A stretch of 6,848 nt of DNA from Methanosarcinales archaeon (GTDB lineage Archaea > Halobacteriota > Syntropharchaeia > Alkanophagales > Methanospirareceae), in the NCBI GenBank assembly GCA_025464585.1, contig JAODGL010000162.1, positions 502 through 7,349 of the forward strand, in the 5' to 3' direction. The translations under genes and the position numbers were made by a program. Below, in pieces: positions 1-5,846 of the stretch. Within the stretch, counting starts at the first letter, position 1, and every line of letters begins with the position of its first letter. The notes under the pieces were generated by a model, which was not told the origin of the DNA, ran no database searches, and saw only the letters and a program-made list of their open reading frames with translations.

Positions 1-701
1 ATGCGCACGCTTTGCTCATCTGCCACGTATTCTCGTGACTTAGACAATGCGAGCTGAATAATCACTGCCGCTATTGGTGCAACCAGCGAGGTGACAAAAA
101 ATTTTATTATATTCGGTGCCGGGTCGTCCTCTTGCCCGAACCCCGTGAATATCGAGCACCAGAAAGCAATAGTCGCAAAAGCTGTAAGTGTCCCTGATAA
201 TACTGCAACCTCAGTGCCAATTAGCGTGTCTCCGTTTTTCACGTGCGTGAGTTCGTGTGCCAGCACAGCTTCTATTTCTTCTTTATCCAGCAACTCCGTC
301 AATGCGCTCGTCACGACAATCGCCGCATTTTTTCTATTTCTACCCACTGCAAATGCGTTTGGCATCGCCGATTCCACGATAAACACCTTTGGGACTGGAA
401 TATCCGCCTTCGTTGCAAGCCGGTGAACGATTTCACAAACCGGCGAGTTTTTATCCTGCACCTCTTTCGCATGATACCAGCGCAGCAATATTTGTGCGCT
501 GAAAAAATAGAAGAGCAGGGCTAAAACTAAAACAACCGCAAGGACAAACCCTGTAATTGTAATTAGCTCCCGTATTTTCAGCGCGAGTATCTTCCCAATT
601 ACCCATCCTACCATAACTATCAGCAGTGCCGGCAATATCCACAGTAGCAGTAGTTTCAGACGAGCGTTCTTCTCTGAGTTTTTCACTTTATCACCATCCA
701 T
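1..701 (-). CDS. htpX: HtpX-type M48 family membrane zinc metalloprotease, C-terminus cut off by window edge
   Basis: I translated the minus strand from 701 to the window edge and obtained 233 residues with no stop. HtpX enzymes are membrane-embedded zinc proteases that degrade misfolded membrane proteins. Visible here are two N-terminal membrane spans (about residues 15-40 and 47-70), a PNAFAVG motif at 114-120, the zinc-binding HELTH motif at 149-153 with catalytic E150, two further spans (about 162-187 and 196-217), and the SREYVADE motif at 222-229, whose Glu (E224) is the usual third zinc ligand. All catalytic residues are present; roughly 60 C-terminal residues of a typical ~290-residue HtpX are missing. 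The ATG at 701 overlaps the previous gene's stop by 11 bases and has GAGG 4 bases upstream. A GTG at 686 is an alternative, because GGTGAT lies just before it at normal Shine-Dalgarno register. Tight coupling suggests cotranscription with the giant surface-protein gene. Family call is secure; the start is not. Confidence 0.93.
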   Translation of the reverse strand, partial: MDGDKVKNSEKNARLKLLLLWILPALLIVMVGWVIGKILALKIRELITITGFVLAVVLVLALLFYFFSAQILLRWYHAKEVQDKNSPVCEIVHRLATKADIPVPKVFIVESAMPNAFAVGRNRKNAAIVVTSALTELLDKEEIEAVLAHELTHVKNGDTLIGTEVAVLSGTLTAFATIAFWCSIFTGFGQEDDPAPNIIKFFVTSLVAPIAAVIIQLALSKSREYVADEQSVR

Positions 702-3700
702 ATCGCCTCATTCTCACATCTCTACCAACCTTCACCAGCTCATTTATGCGCTTTATCTCTACGTCGTCCCAGTAAACCTTCACCGGAAGTTTTTTTGTGG
801 CTTCTTCTGCATAAACCCTCAATCTCAATTTGTTGTCCCCTTTCCGCAAATACACGGGAAGCTCAACATGCATCCATCCTGATTTCACTCCTGGAACTTT
901 TTTTATTACCCACTCATCTTCTAACCAGTTATATTCTTCTTCTACCCACCCTACATACCCTGCATCCCTGCCCGAAATATCATCTGTCCATACGACATCG
1001 TCATCGAGCAGAACCTGCTTGGTTATATTCTTCGCATCATCCGAAGTCTGTTCGAAAGAATCACGCACATTAAACGATATAACGGCAACACCTTCGTTCT
1101 CAGCATAAATGTTCTGCCAAATCTCACCGAAATCCCCTTTATCTGTAGCCCCGTAATGCTCAATGCCATAAGAGTATGGCGATGACGTATTTTCTGTTGA
1201 TTGAAAACCGCTAAAGCTCCCGTTGTGGTCAAACGTCCACGCTGAGATTCGCCTCATGTCCCCATCCCTCACTGCTGGAAGAGGCTCTGTTCTATATTTC
1301 AATAACGGTTCTAAATTATCATAATTTATACCAGTGGAGACCCGGAGATGGAAATACCGGTATGGCTCCCCTTTCGCACGGTCTTTGAACAAAAGAAATT
1401 CAAGCTTTTGGTTATCTCCTGTTCTATCGGGTGTGAACGCTATCTCTCGCTCACATTTTGAACCATGCTCAAGCCATTTACTTTCAGTTTTAAGCACTCT
1501 GCCATCCAGTTTTATCTGCAAGATATAATTCACCTGTTTATGCTCATTATTTTCTATTCCCATGAGAAACTCCACGGGCTCTCCAAGATGTAGTTTCGTT
1601 GGATAGTCCTCCTCCGTTCCTTTTGCATCCAGAATATAGAAAGAGGTGGGTATTTTCTCCGCAACCTCTGTGATAGGCTCTATATTCACATCGTCCCACC
1701 ACACTTTTATCGGTAAATCAGAGCCCCCTCTTTCTACATAAACTCGCAACGTTAGTTTGTTCGTTCCGTGACGCAGGGCTACCGGGACTTTAACATGCTC
1801 CCAGCTCTCATCTCCAGCTATATCATCTTCCCATATCACAACTTCGTTCAAAAGAACTTGCTTTACGAAATATCCTTCTATATCGCCTGTATATGAATCT
1901 CTCACATTAAACGATATAACTACCGTTGCAGGATATACTTCGCTCGTAAAGTTCTGGTATATGGCGGCATAGCATCCGGGGTTAAAAAGCGTTTTTGCCG
2001 GATAGCTGAGCTCGTATGAATACATTGGTGAAATGGAAGTCAAATTAGTCAACCTTCCAGTAAAGTTGACGTCGGTCTCGTTATACGTCCATCCCTCGTG
2101 CGATTCCATATCACCATTTATAATTACCGGTAGCGGTGTTACTACATAGTCCTTAAGCACCCCTAAATTATTGTAGTCTATATCAGAGGAGACCCAGAGG
2201 TGGAAGGACTTATATGGCTCTTTCTTCACTCGCTCTTTGAACAAAAGGAACTCCAGTTTCAAAAGCGAGCCTATTTGATTCGGCGTGAAGGAAATCCTTT
2301 GCTCCCATTTAGAACCGTCTTCCAGTCTTACATTCTCACTTTCGAGCAATTCGCCATTCAGTTTTACCTGCAAAATATAGTTCACGGTTTCGTGCTCGTT
2401 GTTTTCTATCACTGCAATTACCTCCGCAGGTTCGCCAAGGTATAGTTCAGTGGGATAATTCTCTTCCGTTCCATTTGCATCGAGAATATAGAACCTGGTG
2501 GCTATTTCTTTTGTAACCTCTGAGAATGGCTCTATTCGTACGTCATCCCACCGGACAGTCAGCGGGAAGCCACTTGAATCCTGCTTCGCATATACACGCA
2601 GCATCAACCTGTTTGTTCCGCTGTCCAGCGTAATAGGAATTTCAACTCGTTGCCAGCCCTCATCTCCTGCCACATCGTCTTCCCATACCACGAGGTCGTT
2701 CAACAAAACCTGCTTAAACAGATTACCTTCGGACCTGTTCGACCTGAATGAGTCGCTAACCATAAACGACAAAGTTGCTACTCCTTCTTCAGACACGATG
2801 TCCTGATATATACCGCCATACCGCCCTTTTTTCAACGCTGTTCCCGATGGATATTCGATTTCGTATGTGCTCCCAGGCAACGCAACAAGTTCGATATCTA
2901 AGCTCACTTTTTCCGTGCTTTCTATATAAAATTCCACGCTGCTATCCATGTAAACACTCGGAAGCACGTCTAACCAGAGATGACCGGGAACCGTTTCCAT
3001 CTCGAAGTAGCCATTACTATCTGTAAGCGTTGATTTCTCGTATTTAGCGCCGTCACTTACCACAACCTTCACATCCTGTACTCCTTTACCATTGTAACTC
3101 ACATAGCCACTAACCGTAGCAGGAGGCGGTGAAGGCGGTGAAGGCGGTATTGGGGCAATCATCATGTCAGTTGTCCGGTTTTCGCCATACGTTATGTTGA
3201 ATTCCGTGCCATTCGGGAAATAACCCGTTTTGCTCACGTCCAATTTTATATGCCCTGCAACTGTTTTGACTACATAATAGCCAGTTGCGTTGCTTCTCGT
3301 AGAGTTGGAATACCCATCGCCGTCAATACGTATATACGCATCAGGAATCACGGCACCGGTGGTATTATCGTAGATATGTCCTTTAACAATGGAGCGTGCC
3401 GGCTTTAGCTTCAAGTTAACCGTATGCTCACTCGCTATCTCAACCGTTGTGGTATTCAATGCATAACCTTTTGCTCTAACTTCTATGTTCAAGCGCCCAG
3501 AAATTACTCGCATCTCGAAGTATCCATCTCCATTCGTGGTTGTATTGCCCTCGAAGTATTCATTCCAAACTTTCACACTCGCATTCGATATCGGCAATCC
3601 CGTCACGTCTTCGATTACGTATCCTTTGATTGTGGACACCACTTCCGGCAATTCCCCCGATGGTAAAGTTTTTATTGCCTTACTTAAATTTGACAGTTCC

Positions 3701-5442
3701 TCTAAGGTCATGTTGAAGACCACTATCGGGTCGTTTGTTATATTAACGACCAGTGTCTGTCCGCCGGCAATGTCGAATTCAGTCCCGGCTCTTTTGTATC
3801 TATTAGCGGTTGACTCCATCCAGAAATGGTCTGCAATTGTTTTTAGCTCGTAATACCCGTTTTCGTTAGTTGTGTTCGATTTTTCATAGCCATAATGGTT
3901 GCTCACACTTACATGTGCATTCGCAATCCCCTCTCCTGTTGTATTATCCGTTACGTATCCACAAACGGTGGCATTCTCCACCAAGCGATAGAATTTAGTG
4001 AAGTACCCTCTGAAATACCCGGCGTTTTCTCTGAATGTCCAGTTCGATTCTGATTCCATGTCCGGGTTCTTGATCGCTGGCGGTTCTGATAACGCATATT
4101 TCCTTATCGTTGCGAGATTGTGATAGTCAATGAGCGAATCTACCCAGAGGTGCACCGAGCGATAAGGGTTGGTTGAGCCATCCTTATACAACAAAAATTC
4201 CAGCTTCGTATGCTTCGCCACGTGTTTCGGAGTGAAAAGAACTTTTTTCTTCCATTTTTCACCGTGTGCAAGAGTCGGAATTTGCTGTTTGTAGATTGGA
4301 TAGCCGCCCAATTTCACCTGTAACGTGTAATTGGTTGGAGCATGCTCGTAATTCTCGATGCCAACAATCATGGAACTGGGTTCCAACAGATACAATACTT
4401 TCGGGTAGTTCTCTGCCTTCCCTCCTTCACCGAGGATGTAAAATGCGGTGAACTTTTCCTCTTCAAATGTAACCTTAGCATAAATCAGCATCCCGCTCGC
4501 GATGATTATCGAACCGACAAGCGCGATTACAAGTGCCTTTTCGATGTCGCCCGGCTTCTCGTCACGCTTCATTGCCTCAAAGAACCGCGATAAAGATGAT
4601 AAATCGAAATAAAATCGTTCTTCTTCCGGGATTCGCAATCTCACCAGAAAAGTGATTAGTGCAAGGATTAAAGTTATCAGGGAGAGCGAGAGAATAATAG
4701 GTCCGGGTCGGAAACGCCATGCAGTGACGCTGATCGCAAAACCATCAAAGACAAATATCGCTATACTCAATCCAATACTTAATGTGAACCGTTCAATAAC
4801 GCTCAGCTCTTCCCTTCTCGGAAACATTGCAGAGATTAATACATATCCCGGGAGGAACAGCAGGAGAGGAAGTGCGAAGCCAATTCGTAGCGGAGTTTGA
4901 TTAAAGGGTGGGACAAGGACAAACAGGTGGGCTAAAAATGTAAATAAAAGGACAAAACCTAAATCAAGAGACCTTGCCGGTGGACTTTTGGTTTTTATCC
5001 GTTGATAAACAAGTATAAGAAATTGCGCAAAGAGCAAGCCTATAAAGTCTGCAAACAAGTCCGGCGAGCTTGCACTGCGATAAGGCACGAAGTATTGGTG
5101 AAACTCGTCAGTAACGCCATAAAGCGTGCCTATGGCGATAGAGAAAGGCGCTGCATATTTGCTCATCACCTCATTCTTTGAACTGCTTAACGTCGGATTC
5201 AATAACAAACCCAAACCCATGTATAAAATCACGTGTGCGAACTTGTCAGGGTATCGGTATGCGAAGTAAAAGGGATAGATAAGGAATTTGAGTCCCAAAT
5301 CTTCAAGCAAATGCACAATCCCATATAAAAATCCGAGCCCTGGTGGACCTGGCGTGGATGATAATGAAGAAAGATAAAAAAGGAACACCGCGTACACAGA
5401 CGTTAAAGCCACGAATATGTGAAATTTATTCAGTTTCACCAT
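691..5442 (-). CDS. Giant membrane-anchored surface protein: VanZ-like + DUF1616 + repeated extracellular modules
   Basis: A 1583-residue protein. Residues 8-150 are VanZ-like: several spans, DKFAHVILY at 66-74 and YGVTDEFHQYFVP at 108-120 followed by RSASSPDLFAD. Residues 160-456 match DUF1616: spans near 160-177, 184-207, 217-240 and 247-268, a cytoplasmic stretch, a span at 302-322, then an extracellular domain opening with FYILG at 334-338. That domain recurs at about 981-1108 and 1266-1393, each opening with FYILDA. Each copy is followed by a beta-rich, jelly-roll-like domain that begins with a DM(ES) motif and W-T/F, includes a KQVLLN/D-type core, and ends in WDDV. Four CarboxypepD_reg-like repeats (493-855) interrupt the first jelly roll. 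Role unknown; I infer an envelope structural, adhesion or glycan-binding protein. VanZ homology alone does not imply glycopeptide resistance. No Shine-Dalgarno sequence precedes the ATG, but a TATA box sits at leaderless distance. The reading frame is intact throughout. Confidence 0.92.
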   Translation of the reverse strand: MVKLNKFHIFVALTSVYAVFLFYLSSLSSTPGPPGLGFLYGIVHLLEDLGLKFLIYPFYFAYRYPDKFAHVILYMGLGLLLNPTLSSSKNEVMSKYAAPFSIAIGTLYGVTDEFHQYFVPYRSASSPDLFADFIGLLFAQFLILVYQRIKTKSPPARSLDLGFVLLFTFLAHLFVLVPPFNQTPLRIGFALPLLLFLPGYVLISAMFPRREELSVIERFTLSIGLSIAIFVFDGFAISVTAWRFRPGPIILSLSLITLILALITFLVRLRIPEEERFYFDLSSLSRFFEAMKRDEKPGDIEKALVIALVGSIIIASGMLIYAKVTFEEEKFTAFYILGEGGKAENYPKVLYLLEPSSMIVGIENYEHAPTNYTLQVKLGGYPIYKQQIPTLAHGEKWKKKVLFTPKHVAKHTKLEFLLYKDGSTNPYRSVHLWVDSLIDYHNLATIRKYALSEPPAIKNPDMESESNWTFRENAGYFRGYFTKFYRLVENATVCGYVTDNTTGEGIANAHVSVSNHYGYEKSNTTNENGYYELKTIADHFWMESTANRYKRAGTEFDIAGGQTLVVNITNDPIVVFNMTLEELSNLSKAIKTLPSGELPEVVSTIKGYVIEDVTGLPISNASVKVWNEYFEGNTTTNGDGYFEMRVISGRLNIEVRAKGYALNTTTVEIASEHTVNLKLKPARSIVKGHIYDNTTGAVIPDAYIRIDGDGYSNSTRSNATGYYVVKTVAGHIKLDVSKTGYFPNGTEFNITYGENRTTDMMIAPIPPSPPSPPPATVSGYVSYNGKGVQDVKVVVSDGAKYEKSTLTDSNGYFEMETVPGHLWLDVLPSVYMDSSVEFYIESTEKVSLDIELVALPGSTYEIEYPSGTALKKGRYGGIYQDIVSEEGVATLSFMVSDSFRSNRSEGNLFKQVLLNDLVVWEDDVAGDEGWQRVEIPITLDSGTNRLMLRVYAKQDSSGFPLTVRWDDVRIEPFSEVTKEIATRFYILDANGTEENYPTELYLGEPAEVIAVIENNEHETVNYILQVKLNGELLESENVRLEDGSKWEQRISFTPNQIGSLLKLEFLLFKERVKKEPYKSFHLWVSSDIDYNNLGVLKDYVVTPLPVIINGDMESHEGWTYNETDVNFTGRLTNLTSISPMYSYELSYPAKTLFNPGCYAAIYQNFTSEVYPATVVISFNVRDSYTGDIEGYFVKQVLLNEVVIWEDDIAGDESWEHVKVPVALRHGTNKLTLRVYVERGGSDLPIKVWWDDVNIEPITEVAEKIPTSFYILDAKGTEEDYPTKLHLGEPVEFLMGIENNEHKQVNYILQIKLDGRVLKTESKWLEHGSKCEREIAFTPDRTGDNQKLEFLLFKDRAKGEPYRYFHLRVSTGINYDNLEPLLKYRTEPLPAVRDGDMRRISAWTFDHNGSFSGFQSTENTSSPYSYGIEHYGATDKGDFGEIWQNIYAENEGVAVISFNVRDSFEQTSDDAKNITKQVLLDDDVVWTDDISGRDAGYVGWVEEEYNWLEDEWVIKKVPGVKSGWMHVELPVYLRKGDNKLRLRVYAEEATKKLPVKVYWDDVEIKRINELVKVGRDVRMRRYGW
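751..1647 (-). repeat. Extracellular repeat unit 3 (DUF1616-like ectodomain + jelly-roll-like domain)
   Basis: This encodes residues 1266-1564 of the giant surface protein. It starts with FYILDAKGTEEDYP, continues with GIENNEH and LEFLLFKDR, and the second domain runs from GDM (1394-1396) to YWDDVEI (1557-1563). It matches unit 2 almost position for position, except that about 24 residues rich in Trp and Glu (1500-1523, bases 874-945) are added between the DDIxG motif and the following beta strand. Confidence 0.8.
1675..2502 (-). repeat. Extracellular repeat unit 2 (DUF1616-like ectodomain + jelly-roll-like domain)
   Basis: This encodes residues 981-1256 of the giant surface protein and is the uninterrupted version of the unit. 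The DUF1616-like part has FYILDANGTEENYP, VIENNEHETVNYILQVKLNG and LEFLLFKER. The jelly-roll-like part runs from NGDMESHEGWTY (1109-1120) through KQVLLNEVVIWEDDIAG to WWDDVNIEP. It serves as the template for recognising that unit 1 is split. Confidence 0.82.
2878..3966 (-). repeat. Four tandem CarboxypepD_reg-like beta-sandwich repeats
   Basis: These are residues 493-855 of the giant surface protein. Repeats lie at about 493-569, 604-680, 684-763 and 776-855 (bases 3966-3736, 3633-3403, 3393-3154 and 3117-2878). Each follows the pattern [V/I]xGx[V/I] ... G.xIxxAxVxV ... T.xxGYYxxxTVxGHxxLxV, typical of carboxypeptidase-regulatory-like (CarboxypepD_reg) domains common in cell-surface proteins. 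A 34-residue linker separates repeats 1 and 2, and a proline-rich hinge (IPPSPPSPPP, 765-774) separates repeats 3 and 4. Such domains usually act as stalks or spacers. Confidence 0.82.
3125..3148. repeat. 9-bp microrepeat encoding a proline hinge
   Basis: The nonamer GGCGGTGAA is repeated 2.7 times (3125-3133, 3134-3142, 3143-3148). Read on the minus strand in frame, it encodes the Ser-Pro-Pro repeat of the hinge before the fourth CarboxypepD_reg-like repeat. The unit is a multiple of three bases, so changes in copy number would alter hinge length without breaking the frame. Confidence 0.85.
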
Positions 5443-5463
5443 GGTTGCTAAAAAAATAATTCC

Positions 5464-5480
5464 TATATATATTTATTTCT
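5464..5480 (-). promoter_or_regulatory. Archaeal TATA/BRE promoter for the giant surface-protein gene
   Basis: On the minus strand this reads AGAAATAAATATATATA: a purine/A-rich BRE-like element followed by a TATA box centred near 5469. The usual archaeal start, about 25-27 bases downstream of the box centre, falls at about 5443, next to the ATG at 5442. No Shine-Dalgarno sequence lies between the box and the ATG, so a leaderless mRNA is likely. The match is by eye and the start site is inferred. Confidence 0.6.
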
Positions 5481-5501
5481 TGTATGTAGTATTGGTATTT
5501 A

Positions 5502-5735
5502 TTACGATTTTGTTTTTTCTAAGCTCCTCCGCTCTGCCGCTTCTCGTATTATCATTATTGTAACGAGCAAACCGAGTATGGTCAACATCCCGAAATCAAA
5601 AAATATATTGAGCGGGTGTCTCGGAATGTGTATATAACCATCACATAAAACCAGTTCCAGCGTCAATCGGGCACCTAAGCCAAGTGCCCATATTCCACAT
5701 AAGCATTGGATAACTTTTTTGAGTGCTTCACGCAT
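5502..5735 (-). CDS. Small two-span membrane protein of unknown function (77 aa)
   Basis: I do not recognise this protein. It has a short basic N-terminus (MREALKK), a hydrophobic segment at about residues 8-30, a polar loop (DGYIHIPRHP), a second hydrophobic segment at about 44-63, and a charged C-terminal tail (REAAERRSLEKTKS) that would be cytoplasmic if both ends are inside. The ATG at 5735 has only a poor ribosome-binding site. Upstream in the same frame, after a single TGA at 5741-5739, is an ATG at 5771 with GGAG placed 8 bases before it. The gene may therefore be translated by reinitiation, or its original N-terminus may have been cut off by a nonsense change. It lies 59 bases before the giant gene, which has its own promoter, and downstream of a probable terminator. 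The clear hydrophobic pattern favours a real gene, but its short length leaves doubt. Confidence 0.6.
   Translation of the reverse strand: MREALKKVIQCLCGIWALGLGARLTLELVLCDGYIHIPRHPLNIFFDFGMLTILGLLVTIMIIREAAERRSLEKTKS
5526..5543. repeat. 18-bp direct repeat, copy 1 (3' end of the 77-aa gene)
   Basis: The 18 bases CCTCCGCTCTGCCGCTTC occur here and again, identically, at 5854-5871. Here they encode Glu-Ala-Ala-Glu-Arg-Arg near the C-terminus of the small membrane protein. The flanks do not match. Confidence 0.9.
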
Positions 5736-5738
5736 ATC

Positions 5739-5771
5739 TCATGGCTCGGCTCGAACTCTATTCTTTTTCAT
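5739..5771 (-). other. 10-codon open frame in phase with the 77-aa gene, ended by TGA
   Basis: The ATG at 5771 starts MKKNRVRAEP and stops at TGA (5741-5739). Two codons later, in the same frame, comes the ATG of the small membrane protein. The ATG at 5771 has the better ribosome-binding site (GGAG at 5783-5780, 8 bases away). It could be a leader peptide coupled to the downstream start, the broken N-terminus of a longer protein, or chance. The frame also remains open further upstream, including an ATG at 5798. Confidence 0.4.
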
Positions 5772-5779
5772 TTCTGTTT

Positions 5780-5789
5780 CTCCACTCCT
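5780..5789 (-). promoter_or_regulatory. Shine-Dalgarno-like sites ahead of the short open frame
   Basis: The minus strand reads AGGAGTGGAG here. The distal GGAG ends 8 bases before the ATG at 5771, normal Shine-Dalgarno spacing. It is 44 bases from the ATG at 5735, too far to serve that start directly. Confidence 0.5.
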
Positions 5790-5808
5790 TCCATTCATTC
5801 CCCTCCCC

Positions 5809-5838
5809 AAAAAAAGAAAAAAAGGGAGAATAAAAAAA
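5809..5838 (-). terminator. Oligo-T terminator after the PEF-CTERM gene
   Basis: Nine bases after the TAA of the PEF-CTERM gene, the minus strand carries three runs of exactly seven T (5838-5832, 5823-5817 and 5815-5809). Archaeal RNA polymerase terminates at U-tracts with or without a hairpin. A weak stem could also form between CTCCC (5828-5824) and GGGAG (5807-5803) around a T-rich loop. This would separate the PEF-CTERM unit from the genes downstream. Confidence 0.62.
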
Positions 5839-5846
5839 TATTTTAT

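Larger units (their letters stand above)
2527..4452 (-). repeat. Extracellular repeat unit 1, interrupted by the CarboxypepD_reg-like block
   Basis: The DUF1616 ectodomain (residues 331-456) is followed by the opening of the jelly-roll-like domain, NPDMESESNWTF (459-470) to about residue 492. Its continuation appears only at PGSTYEIEYPSG (856-867) and then runs normally through GGIYQDI, KQVLLNDLVVWEDDVAG and RWDDVRIEP to residue 972. The two pieces together equal the complete domain seen in unit 2. Confidence 0.75.

Noticed and set aside
91..524. Plus-strand open frames at 91-426 and 243-524
   Set aside because: They are antisense to HtpX, whose reading frame contains all expected zinc-binding motifs, so they are shadows.
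2498..3853. Plus-strand open frames (for example 2498-2806 and 3485-3853)
   Set aside because: They lie opposite the intact 1583-codon gene, are Ser/Thr/Cys-rich with no recognisable domain, and have no ribosome-binding site or promoter of their own.
691..5442. Reading the VanZ-like domain as a glycopeptide-resistance gene
   Set aside because: There is no vanA/H/X context, the host looks archaeal, and the domain is only the membrane anchor of a much larger surface protein.
5739..5741. TGA as a selenocysteine codon
   Set aside because: I see no supporting selenoprotein family or SECIS-like structure, and TGA ends the giant gene normally. A nonsense change or reinitiation is simpler.
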